NCBI GenBank assembly: GCA_034436235.1
Contig: DAOTWB010000303.1
Span: 1 to 40,256, forward strand
From: CP2-2F sp034436235
GTDB taxonomy: Bacteria > Chloroflexota > Anaerolineae > Aggregatilineales > UBA2796
Direction: 5' to 3'
Length of the DNA stretch: 40,256 bases
Both the position numbers and the translations under genes were made by a program. Shown here piece after piece: positions 23,628 to 31,110 of this stretch; the stretch's first letter is position 1, and every line of letters begins with the position of its first letter. The notes under the pieces were generated by a model, which was not told where the DNA came from, ran no database searches, and saw only the letters and a program-made list of their open reading frames with translations.

Positions 23628-25796
23628 CTATTCGGCGCGCAACGGCACAAAAAAGAGCGTCTGACCGTCTGGCAGCGCTAAGCGCGCGCCATTTTGATCG
23701 TACCAGCCAATGTACAGACGATACATGCCGCTCGGCAGCTCGATTGGCAACTTCAAATGGCGCGTCTCGGCGAAGCGCACACCGCGCTGCCAAAGTGAGG
23801 TCGGATAGCCGCTCGGTTGACCGTCAGCTTGCGCCACGATCTGATCGCGCTCATCCAACACGCCAAAGGCAAGCCGATAGTCTTCTCTAGGCGATGCGAG
23901 CGCTTCCCAGCTGAGCGTGACGGCAAGTTCTGCGCCGCTGCGCAACACGGCTGGATCGAGCGTATAGCCGACCAAGCGCAGTGCATCGCCAAAACGCACA
24001 TCGGTCGTCTGCTCAGTGCGCGACGGCTGCCATGTGCCGTCCATCAGGACGGCGCCATCTACCACAAGGCTCTCGATTGGCGCGCCATCGGCGCGCTGCA
24101 GCGGCAGGACGCGCTCAGTGCGCGGCACGCGCCAGCCGAGCTGAAGGCGCACTTGCATCGGCGGCTCAGGCGGTAGGTCGGCGCGCATTGGTATGGTCAG
24201 CACAGCGCGATAGCGTGCGTCAGGATCGAGCGCAGCGGTCGGCGCCATGCCTAGGTAAGTATCCACGCCGCCGATTCGCTCGCCCGTGCGCGGATTGATC
24301 GCGACCGCGTAAAAGTGCGCGTTCTCAGCATGATTACCTGAGAAGTAAAGGCTGAGGCGCAATGGCTCGCCGCGCGCGATGCTCGGCTTGTGCAGCGCAT
24401 AGGCGTGCAAGGTGAGCGTCTCAGCGCGCACCTCAAGCTGAATTGCCTCAGCTGGCACGCGCTCAACAACTTCCAAGCCCGCATAGGCGCGCGGCAAGTG
24501 AACATACGGCGCCAACAGCGCTGCCACTGCTATCGGCACGACCAACAGCGGCGCCATTCTACCGAGCAGCGCGCGCAAGCCGATCACCAGCAAGAGCGCG
24601 AAGACGCCCGCGATTGGAAAATACACGCGTCCTTGCCCTGAAGCTGCGCGCAGCATCACTACGAACATCACGGCGTTCAGGCTCAGGAAGCAAGCTGCTA
24701 GAAAAATCAGGCGCACTCGGTCTGCGCGCGCGCGTAAGAAGTGCCACGCAAGCGCTGTGATGCCTAGCAAGGTCAGCGCGTTCACGTAAGGATAGAGCCA
24801 CTCTGCGCCGCGCACGTTCATGTAGCCCAAGATCATCCAGAACGAGACCCAGATGCCTTCAAACTCAGCCAATAGCAGAGGATTGTCGCCGCGTCCCCAC
24901 AAACTGATCGGTGCGTTTGCTGCCAAAGGATCGCCGTACAGCATCAGGTTGCGCACAAACCACCAACTGCTCAGCAGCGCTGCCGCGCCGAACGCACTCA
25001 ACGTCCAGCGCACGGCAAATTGCCAAGTCCACAAGCGCTGCCACAGACCGATCAGCGCTGTGAAAGCGACATAGCCGAACAGCGCGAAGCCGTTCTGCTT
25101 GCTCAAAATGCCCGCGCCTACGCTCACGCCGATGAGCAGCGCGTTCCGCAGGCTCTGATCGCCCGTCAGCGCGCGCCCGCACAGATAGATGCAGAGTGCG
25201 CTCATCAGCGTGACCAAATTGTCGTCGTTGATGCTGCTGCTGATGTGGATGAACGTCGGAATGCTGGCGACCAAGAACATCGCTGCCAAGCCGAGCGACG
25301 CGTTGAACAGGCGTTTGCCCGTTAGATAGGTCAGCCACAGCGTGCCGCACGCCAAGACGATGCTGTACAGGCGCAGCCGCCAAAAAGCGACGGCTGAGTC
25401 GCCGCCATAGCGCAAGCGATGCAGATGGACATTCTGATTGGCGTAGCCGACCACGCCGATAGAAGCGAACGGATTGTGCGCCATGTATTCAGCGAAATCG
25501 GCACGTTGCGTGTCCGCCACCAAAAGCGCGCCGATCAGGTAATACAACGGCGGATGCGAACGCTGTGTATCGCCGCGCGCGAAGACGGTCGCTCTATCTT
25601 CGACGACAGGCAGACCTTCCTGCAACAGATAGTGGACGTACAGGAAGTGCGGCACTTCATCAGGCGCTTCGCCTAGCGGCACAGCGCTTGCGTAGCTGAG
25701 CGCCAAAGCGCAAAACCATGCGACGATCAGCGCCGCCACGAAGTCAGGCGTGCGCAGAAAGCGCTTATAGACCGTAGACATTCGGACGGCGGTCAT
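23628..25796 (-). CDS. GT-C family membrane glycosyltransferase
   Basis: 722 residues. About eleven membrane helices fill the first two thirds; the last ~250 residues are a soluble beta-rich domain outside the membrane. Just after helix 1 comes 'PLGEAPDEVPHFLYVHYLL', the acidic loop typical of polyprenyl-phosphate-sugar-using GT-C enzymes (PMT/ArnT/DUF2142-like). 'RSHPPLYYLIGALL' is another family-type segment. Sugar and acceptor are unknown. The C-terminal part has Ig-like repeats ('LTIPMRADLPPEPPMQVRLQLGW', 'LSWEALASPREDYRLAFGVLD'). The start at 25796 overlaps the upstream amidase gene by 32 nt; an ATG at 25781 is the alternative. Confidence 0.8.
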   Translation of the reverse strand: MTAVRMSTVYKRFLRTPDFVAALIVAWFCALALSYASAVPLGEAPDEVPHFLYVHYLLQEGLPVVEDRATVFARGDTQRSHPPLYYLIGALLVADTQRADFAEYMAHNPFASIGVVGYANQNVHLHRLRYGGDSAVAFWRLRLYSIVLACGTLWLTYLTGKRLFNASLGLAAMFLVASIPTFIHISSSINDDNLVTLMSALCIYLCGRALTGDQSLRNALLIGVSVGAGILSKQNGFALFGYVAFTALIGLWQRLWTWQFAVRWTLSAFGAAALLSSWWFVRNLMLYGDPLAANAPISLWGRGDNPLLLAEFEGIWVSFWMILGYMNVRGAEWLYPYVNALTLLGITALAWHFLRARADRVRLIFLAACFLSLNAVMFVVMLRAASGQGRVYFPIAGVFALLLVIGLRALLGRMAPLLVVPIAVAALLAPYVHLPRAYAGLEVVERVPAEAIQLEVRAETLTLHAYALHKPSIARGEPLRLSLYFSGNHAENAHFYAVAINPRTGERIGGVDTYLGMAPTAALDPDARYRAVLTIPMRADLPPEPPMQVRLQLGWRVPRTERVLPLQRADGAPIESLVVDGAVLMDGTWQPSRTEQTTDVRFGDALRLVGYTLDPAVLRSGAELAVTLSWEALASPREDYRLAFGVLDERDQIVAQADGQPSGYPTSLWQRGVRFAETRHLKLPIELPSGMYRLYIGWYDQNGARLALPDGQTLFFVPLRAE

Positions 25797-26553
25797 TCAG
25801 CACAGGCAAGCGCTGCTGCACTTCGCTGACCAGATCAGTGTTGATGCGCACCGTGATCAGCATTTCTTCGCCGCCTGCCTCTGCCACCAATTCGCCCCAC
25901 GGATCGACGATCATCGAGTGTCCGCCGAAGCGCGTGCCGTTGTACTCGCCGATGCGATTGCAGCCGATCACGAACGCCTGATTCTCGATGGCGCGCGCCT
26001 GCAAAAGCGCTCGCCAATGCTCGATGCGCGCTTGAGGCCACTCGGCAGGCACGACGATCAGCTTGGCGCCGTCAATGAAGTAGCGTCGGAACAGCTCAGG
26101 GAAGCGCAGATCGTAGCAAATGGCACAGCCGAGCGTTCCCCAAGGCAAATCTACGCTCAGTAGCGCCTCGCCTGGCGAGAGATATTGCGGCTCGCCCATC
26201 GGCTCGAACAGATGCACTTTGCGATAGACGCCCAAGACGCCCGCCTGTGGCGAGAAGACCGCCATGCTGTTATAGACGCCGACGCCGCGCTTCTCCAGCA
26301 TCGAGCCGAGGATGAACAGCTTTTGCGTGCGCGCCAGAGCCGCCACTTGCGCGAACAGTCCGCCTGCCAGCGGACTGGCGAATTCCTTCGCCTTTTCCAG
26401 CATATAGCCGTTATCCCACAGCTCAGGGAAGACGACCAGCTCGGCGCCGCGCCGCGCCGCCTCTTCCGTCAGCGCTTGCATGGTCGCCCAATTTTTGCGC
26501 GGATCGCCGTCTTTGATGTTCATCTGTGCTACGCATATGGTGAACGCAGGCAT
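25765..26553 (-). CDS. Carbon-nitrogen hydrolase (nitrilase superfamily)
   Basis: 262 residues with the complete catalytic triad: Glu44 in VFPELWDNGY, Lys112 in YRKVHLFEP and Cys146 in CAICYDLRFPELFR. The sequence around the Lys and Cys and the length resemble omega-amidase/NIT2-like and other branch members that hydrolyse small amides such as 2-oxoglutaramate; the exact substrate is not resolved. AAAGGA stands 6 nt before the ATG. It lies 79 nt downstream of the tocopherol-cyclase-like gene and overlaps the glycosyltransferase gene, so probably cotranscribed. Confidence 0.9.
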   Translation of the reverse strand: MPAFTICVAQMNIKDGDPRKNWATMQALTEEAARRGAELVVFPELWDNGYMLEKAKEFASPLAGGLFAQVAALARTQKLFILGSMLEKRGVGVYNSMAVFSPQAGVLGVYRKVHLFEPMGEPQYLSPGEALLSVDLPWGTLGCAICYDLRFPELFRRYFIDGAKLIVVPAEWPQARIEHWRALLQARAIENQAFVIGCNRIGEYNGTRFGGHSMIVDPWGELVAEAGGEEMLITVRINTDLVSEVQQRLPVLNDRRPNVYGL

Positions 26554-26632
26554 AGGAAGTCCTTTCTGTGTTGTCTAGAGTATCGCGCCTTGATTGTAGC
26601 AAAAGCGCCGTACGCAACAACCGTCGCCGCGC

Positions 26633-27616
26633 TCACTGAACGAGCAGCTTCTGCCAATCGCCTTGCACTTCCAGCCCTGCATTGCGCCCAACGCCGCTGA
26701 AGATCGGCGCGCCGCCGCGCAACGGCGTCAGGCAGACTTCCACGCGCGCGCGCAATGTCTCTTGCACGCGCTGATGCATCTCAGTGCGCGTTGGCTCGTG
26801 CAGCAAGCCGCCTTCAGCGCGCTGCGCCAGCATCTCTAGACGGTAACGTCTATCGCGCACGACCCATGTGACGTGATCGTCGCTCACAGTCAGCGCCTCA
26901 AGTTTGGCGCCTGTGTATGTAGCAAAACGGTAGAGCGTCCCTGCCTGCCACAGCCCGATGATGAAGCCGCCGAACGTGCGCCGTACGAATGGCACGGTAG
27001 CAATCGAAGCGGTCAGGCACGTGCGCGGCTGCTCAAAATGGTTGGTCTGCAGCCAAATCCAAGCTGATGGGAAAGATTTTCCCCAGTCTTTTTCGATGTA
27101 GCCGCGTCCGCCTTCGAATGGTATCGCCTTGCCGTCAATGGTCAGTGCGCCGTGAATGGTGTGATCGAAGCTGCACACGCCGTGATTGCACTCCAAGAAT
27201 GGCAACCAGCCGAACCAGCCCATGATGCCAGGCGATGCAAGCGTGACCTGCCAGCCGCTGCCGCCTTCGAAGTGCAGCGCGCCTTGCAAGCTGATCGCGC
27301 CGCCCGTCAGTTGCAGGCGCATCTCAGTCAGCGAGAAGAAGTTCTTGCCAATGTGCAACGCAAACTGATCTGAGGCAGCCTGAAAGGCGTCCACAGGGAA
27401 GCGATAGTAATGCGAGCGCCCGTGCAGACCGTCTAGGACTTGGATGAAGGCGTGCGCTTTGTTCGGATCAGCGTTCAGGAAGATGCCGGGAATGACGGCG
27501 TAGCGATGCTGTTCGGTCGGATCGATCAGCTTGAAATACCAGCCTTCGAAGAACGGCGGCTTTTTGCCTGCACCGTGATAGCGCTCAGGATGCAGCGTCA
27601 GGTCGAGATAGCCCAT
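26633..27616 (-). CDS. Tocopherol-cyclase-like protein
   Basis: 327 residues. The opening 'PERYHGAGKKPPFFEGWYFKL' and the central 'FEGGRGYIEKDWGKSFPSAWIWLQTNHF' are the hallmark motifs of the VTE1/tocopherol cyclase family. 'DHTIHGALTIDGKAIPF' and 'GGFIIGLW' also fit. Plant and cyanobacterial enzymes close the chromanol ring of tocopherol. Many bacterial and even non-photosynthetic homologues exist whose substrate is unknown, and no other tocopherol genes lie here, so only family membership is claimed. GAGG lies about 12 nt before the ATG, a long spacing. Confidence 0.85.
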   Translation of the reverse strand: MGYLDLTLHPERYHGAGKKPPFFEGWYFKLIDPTEQHRYAVIPGIFLNADPNKAHAFIQVLDGLHGRSHYYRFPVDAFQAASDQFALHIGKNFFSLTEMRLQLTGGAISLQGALHFEGGSGWQVTLASPGIMGWFGWLPFLECNHGVCSFDHTIHGALTIDGKAIPFEGGRGYIEKDWGKSFPSAWIWLQTNHFEQPRTCLTASIATVPFVRRTFGGFIIGLWQAGTLYRFATYTGAKLEALTVSDDHVTWVVRDRRYRLEMLAQRAEGGLLHEPTRTEMHQRVQETLRARVEVCLTPLRGGAPIFSGVGRNAGLEVQGDWQKLLVQ

Positions 27617-27658
27617 AATAAAAAATTGCCTCAGCTCATCAGTAACATAGCTTAGGCG

Positions 27659-27689
27659 ATTATAAGCGCAGGGCTATCGGCATGCCCAA
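27659..27689 (-). promoter_or_regulatory. Promoter of the tocopherol-cyclase-like gene
   Basis: On the minus strand, perfect TATAAT (27659-27664) with TTGGGC (27684-27689) at a rather long 19-nt spacing. Confidence 0.4.
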
Positions 27690-27711
27690 GCTGCATTTTG
27701 AGCTTGAGCGA

Positions 27712-28590
27712 TCAACCCTCTTCGCCGTCTTGCGCAGCGCGCTTAGCGCCTTCAAAGTTGATGTAGAGCCGCGCATTGGCGCTGCGGCTCAGCTCGCGCA
27801 GCGTCTCAAGCTCGCTCAGGCGCAACAGCGCAGGATGCTGTGCATAGATCGCCGCTGCCTGCGCGCGCTCGCGCAAGGCGCGAATTTCCGCCTCAGTGGC
27901 AATGCGCTGCACTTCAGCTTGCGCTTGTGCGGCAGCGCGCTGCGCCTCTGCCTGCGCTTCGGCTTCCAAGCGACGGCTGGCTGCCTTTGCCTGCGCTTCG
28001 ATCTGCTGCACTTCTGCCTTTGTGCGCGCTTCCACAAGCTGCGCTTGGCTCATCCGCTCAGCGGCGAGGACGCGATTCATGATGTCCTGCAGGTTGCCGG
28101 GAAAGATGATGTCCTTCACATCGGCGCGGCGAATTTCCACGCCATATTCAGCGGCGGCGCCTTTCACATCGCGCAGGATGTCTTCGCTCAGCTGGTTGCG
28201 ATTGGTCAGGATCGTCTCTAAGGTCATCGAGGCGAGCGAGCGACGCGCCGCCAGCTGCACATCGCTGTACAGCCGATCTTCATAGTTGGCGACCGCGTGC
28301 AAAGCAGCGCGCGGATCGACCACGCGGAACTGGACGATCACGCTCACGCGCAATGCCACTTTGTCCGCCGTCAGAATCTCTTGCCCTTTGAGCAGCAGGT
28401 CGCGCTCGCGCATGTCTACAACGACGATCTCTTTGTTGGGCAGCCGTCCGAACAGCCGTTCCATCAACCATGAGCGCTTGGCAGGCAGCTCGTAGCGCCC
28501 TGCTTCCAAGACGCGCACCAACACGCCATCTTCATAGAGCAAGCCGCGATGTGTATCTTTGATGATGACTTCTCGTTTGCGATTCGCCAT
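27712..28590 (-). CDS. SPFH/band-7 (slipin-like) protein
   Basis: 292 residues. Residues about 5-185 form a band-7/SPFH domain: 'VVVVDMRERDLLLKGQEILTADKVALRVSVIVQFRVVDP', 'VQLAARRSLASMTLETILTNRNQLSEDI', 'YGVEIRRADVKDIIFP'. Then about 75 residues of Ala/Glu/Gln-rich coiled coil follow ('AKAASRRLEAEAQAEAQRAAAQAQ'). Unlike classical stomatins it lacks an N-terminal membrane helix, so association with membrane must be peripheral or through oligomerisation. No NfeD-type protease partner is adjacent. The structured RNA at 28624-28753 lies on the same strand just upstream of its ATG. Confidence 0.88.
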   Translation of the reverse strand: MANRKREVIIKDTHRGLLYEDGVLVRVLEAGRYELPAKRSWLMERLFGRLPNKEIVVVDMRERDLLLKGQEILTADKVALRVSVIVQFRVVDPRAALHAVANYEDRLYSDVQLAARRSLASMTLETILTNRNQLSEDILRDVKGAAAEYGVEIRRADVKDIIFPGNLQDIMNRVLAAERMSQAQLVEARTKAEVQQIEAQAKAASRRLEAEAQAEAQRAAAQAQAEVQRIATEAEIRALRERAQAAAIYAQHPALLRLSELETLRELSRSANARLYINFEGAKRAAQDGEEG

Positions 28591-28616
28591 CAGTCACGTA
28601 CCTCTCGCGCATGAAT

Positions 28617-28753
28617 AAAAAATGTGACATTCCGTAACGAGGTCAATGTGAGGGACGGACGCACTTGATCGGATTCGAACCGAATGCTGTTCCTGCAAGG
28701 CAGCCAGCACGTCAACCAGAAAGCAGCCCGCCTCTTACCTGTCGGAATGTCAC
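28617..28753 (-). ncRNA. Structured RNA, bacterial Y RNA (YrlA)-like candidate
   Basis: On the minus strand a ~130-nt element begins GTGACATTCCG (28753-28743) and ends CGGAATGTCAC (28634-28624), a perfect 11-bp terminal helix, followed after one base by TTTTTT (28622-28617). Inside, further helices can be drawn: AGGT/ACCT, GAGG/CCTC, CGGGC/GTCCG. Beyond them is a tRNA-like head: a hairpin GCTG-CTGC/GCAG-CAGC, a loop with CTGGTTGAC (D-loop-like GG) and a T-arm mimic CGG-TTCGAAT-CCG. No complete tRNA can be folded. Paired ends plus a tRNA-like head is the plan of YrlA-type Y RNAs, which bind the Ro60 orthologue Rsr; TTGACC in the 3' strand recalls the Ro-binding helix. Alternatively it is a leader of the band-7 gene 34 nt downstream. 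Confidence 0.6.
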
Positions 28754-28763
28754 GCTAAGCTCT

Positions 28764-28792
28764 AGCGTAGCACAACTCTTAACAATTGTCAA
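28764..28792 (-). promoter_or_regulatory. Promoter of the structured RNA
   Basis: On the minus strand, perfect TTGACA (28787-28792), a 17-nt spacer and TACGCT (28764-28769). Transcription would begin near 28757, within a few bases of the RNA's paired 5' end. Confidence 0.55.
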
Positions 28793-28822
28793 GAGCGATT
28801 TGCTGATCGGAGAATCTCAGAA

Positions 28823-28853
28823 GCTCGGACAAGCCGTTGCAACTTGTCCGAGC
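28823..28853 (-). terminator. Terminator hairpin after the thioredoxin-NHL gene
   Basis: Perfect 11-bp stem GCTCGGACAAG / CTTGTCCGAGC with a 9-nt loop, 5 nt past the stop codon. The minus-strand tail is only weakly T-rich. Confidence 0.65.
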
Positions 28854-28858
28854 GTTGA

Positions 28859-30925
28859 TCAATTCAATTGCGGCGGCACGAGCAGATAGTTGATCGCGAT
28901 CTCAGAAGCGCCTTCAGCGGCGACGCGCAAGGGCAGCTCAAAGCGTATGAAGGCAGGGAAGCACAACGTCTCATTGACGGCTTCGCAGTAGAAAATAGCA
29001 GCATCAAGCGTGATGAGCGCTTCACCTTCGCTGAGCGTCACAGGCATCCTGACAGGCATCGGCGGTGTGATCAGACTCAAGTTGTTATCAGCGGCTGCCA
29101 CGCGCGCCACAGGCGTGTTGTTGTAGAAGCGCAGCGTGAAAGGCGCTTGGTCGTTTTGCTTGTAGCCTTCAGGCAACGCGATGTTCAGCACAATTTGACT
29201 GTTGCCGCGCGCTGCTACCAGCGAAGGCAGGCGCACAATTGTGCCGAAGAAATCTTCAGGCGGCGTCTCATCGGCAGGTTCGGCAGGTGCAGTCATCGCC
29301 AAGCGCTCAGGATTGGGAAAGATGACCGTGCTGACCGTCTTGGTCGCTAAATCTATGACGCGAATCGCGTCGTTGTTAGTATCAGCGACGTAGAGCTTGC
29401 CATTCGCATAGCTGATGCCGCCCGGCTCCCAGAATTGCGGCGCCGCGCCATCGCGGAAGCCTGCGCCGTCGCCGAGCAGCGTCCGACTCTCGCGCCTGGC
29501 AGGATCGATCACCTTGATCTTATGATTGTAAGTGTCTGCGACGTACAGCTCGCCGTTCGCGCCGAGCGTCAAGCCGAGCGCGTGCTGCAGACGGACTGCG
29601 TCGCCAATTCCGTCCACATCGCCGAAATCGAACAGTCCTGTGCCAACAATCGTCTGGACGCGCTCAGCGCGCAGGTCAACCTTGCGAATGGCGCTCGACT
29701 CAGCATCGGCGAAGTACAGGACGCCTTCTGCGCCGACAATGCCGCTCGGCTGCGCCAATTCGCTCTCCAAAAGCGCGCCGTCCACAATGCCTTCGCGTCC
29801 GCTGCCGACAAATGGCGCGACCTGCCCTGTCGCAAGATCGAGCCGCCACAACTGGTGCGGACCTGCCATGGCGATGTAAACCACACCATCTTGGTAGTGG
29901 ACGTCCCAAGGCGAGTTGAGCGCCGTCTCGAGCGCTGCGCCGCCGCGCAAGCGATTGCGCCAATCGCGATTCTGCTGACCAGTGCCTGCTATCGTCCTGA
30001 CCGTGCCATTGCGCAGGTCAACGGCGCGCACAGCGTGATTGCCTGTATCTGCCACGTAGAGCGTCTCGCCGTCCGCGCTGAGCGACATGCCGTGTACCCA
30101 ATTGAAAGCCGCCTCTGCAAACGCGCCGTCGCGCAGCCCTGCTGCGCCGCTGCCGATGACCTGCTGCACAGCGTACGTCTCTAGATCGGCTACGATCACG
30201 CGATTGTGGCTAGTATCAGCGATGAAGAGCCGTCCGCCGCGCGCATCCGCCAGCACCTTGCTCGGAAACGCCAACAGCGAAGGCGCGCGCCGCGCTTCTT
30301 CAGGCGTCAGGCGCAATGGCGTGCGGTCAATCATGCCTTTCGCGTCAAATTCAGCGATCATGCCTGCAATCACAGGCTGCATCGCTTCATAGACGCCTTC
30401 GCCGCTATAGTAGCCTAAAACTTTGCCCTGTGGATCAATCAGCATGAAGGTTGGCCACGCGCGCACGCCATACATCTGCCATATCACGAAATTTCGGTCG
30501 TTCACCACAGGATGCACGACGCCATAGCGCTTGACGATGTAGCGGATGTTTTCAGTCTCGCCTTCGTTGGCGAACTTGGCGCTATGCACGCCGATCACCA
30601 CTAGCTCGTCGGGAAATTCTGCCTCAAGTCGCTTCAGATCAGGGATGACGTGAATGCAATTGATGCAGCCGTATGTCCAGAAGTCCAGCAGCACAACCTT
30701 GCCGCGCAATTGAGTCATGCTCAGCGGCTCAGGCACGTTCAGCCAATCCAGACCGACGGGAAAATCAGGCGCACGGACTTTGCCGGCGTAACTCTGCATC
30801 GGCGTGGCAGTCATCGTCGCTTCTCCTTGCGCTAAGCCGCTCTGCAATGGCACGAAAGTGCTTGCCAGCGATAGCAGCGCGCCTGCCGCCAGCAAGCTGA
30901 TCAAGATCACACCAACACGACGCAT
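28859..30925 (-). CDS. Exported thioredoxin-like protein with NHL propeller
   Basis: 688 residues from ATG 30925 (GAGG upstream). A signal anchor comes first (about 5-25). A TlpA-type thioredoxin fold at about 52-195 has the redox pair Cys87-x-x-Cys90 in 'DFWTYGCINCIHVIPDL' and 'YGVRAWPTFMLIDPQGKV'. NHL repeats (about 230-540) follow, with the repeated 'LYVADTxNHxI/VRxVDL' signature, forming a beta-propeller. A final beta domain of ~130 residues carries two Cys ('IFYCEAVNETLCFP'). The order thioredoxin then NHL matches NHLRC2-like proteins. It likely acts in extracytoplasmic disulfide chemistry; substrate unknown. Confidence 0.88.
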   Translation of the reverse strand: MRRVGVILISLLAAGALLSLASTFVPLQSGLAQGEATMTATPMQSYAGKVRAPDFPVGLDWLNVPEPLSMTQLRGKVVLLDFWTYGCINCIHVIPDLKRLEAEFPDELVVIGVHSAKFANEGETENIRYIVKRYGVVHPVVNDRNFVIWQMYGVRAWPTFMLIDPQGKVLGYYSGEGVYEAMQPVIAGMIAEFDAKGMIDRTPLRLTPEEARRAPSLLAFPSKVLADARGGRLFIADTSHNRVIVADLETYAVQQVIGSGAAGLRDGAFAEAAFNWVHGMSLSADGETLYVADTGNHAVRAVDLRNGTVRTIAGTGQQNRDWRNRLRGGAALETALNSPWDVHYQDGVVYIAMAGPHQLWRLDLATGQVAPFVGSGREGIVDGALLESELAQPSGIVGAEGVLYFADAESSAIRKVDLRAERVQTIVGTGLFDFGDVDGIGDAVRLQHALGLTLGANGELYVADTYNHKIKVIDPARRESRTLLGDGAGFRDGAAPQFWEPGGISYANGKLYVADTNNDAIRVIDLATKTVSTVIFPNPERLAMTAPAEPADETPPEDFFGTIVRLPSLVAARGNSQIVLNIALPEGYKQNDQAPFTLRFYNNTPVARVAAADNNLSLITPPMPVRMPVTLSEGEALITLDAAIFYCEAVNETLCFPAFIRFELPLRVAAEGASEIAINYLLVPPQLN

Positions 30926-30965
30926 GTTCGCCTCAGTTAACTTCACAGCGCACCAACATTTGAGT

Positions 30966-30994
30966 ATGTTAGAGGAACTGCTCAGGCTTGGCAA
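30966..30994 (-). promoter_or_regulatory. Promoter of the thioredoxin-NHL gene
   Basis: On the minus strand, TTGCCA (30989-30994), a 17-nt spacer and TAACAT (30966-30971), about 40 nt before the ATG. Confidence 0.5.
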
Positions 30995-31038
30995 GCGACG
31001 CTCACCGAAAGTTTAGATTTGGAAGATGCTTTTCATAG

Positions 31039-31074
31039 AAAAACGATGCGCCTTGCGTTTTTTACGCAAGGCGC
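31039..31074 (-). terminator. Rho-independent terminator after the PucC-like gene
   Basis: Perfect 11-bp stem GCGCCTTGCGT / ACGCAAGGCGC with an A5 loop on the minus strand. TTTTT (31039-31043) follows 4 nt after the stem. Confidence 0.85.
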
Positions 31075-31110
31075 GTTCTGAACGTTTTGCGAGGATTGCC
31101 GCTAGGTCGC

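Noticed and set aside
28624..28753. Ordinary tRNA gene based on the TTCGAAT loop
   Set aside because: No 5' acceptor strand complementary to the bases after the T arm and no anticodon arm could be found; the ends pair with each other instead.
28624..28753. SRP (4.5S) RNA
   Set aside because: Both strands lack the conserved domain IV with its GGAA tetraloop and flanking GUCAGG/AGCAGC; only partial look-alikes such as AAGCAGCC are present.
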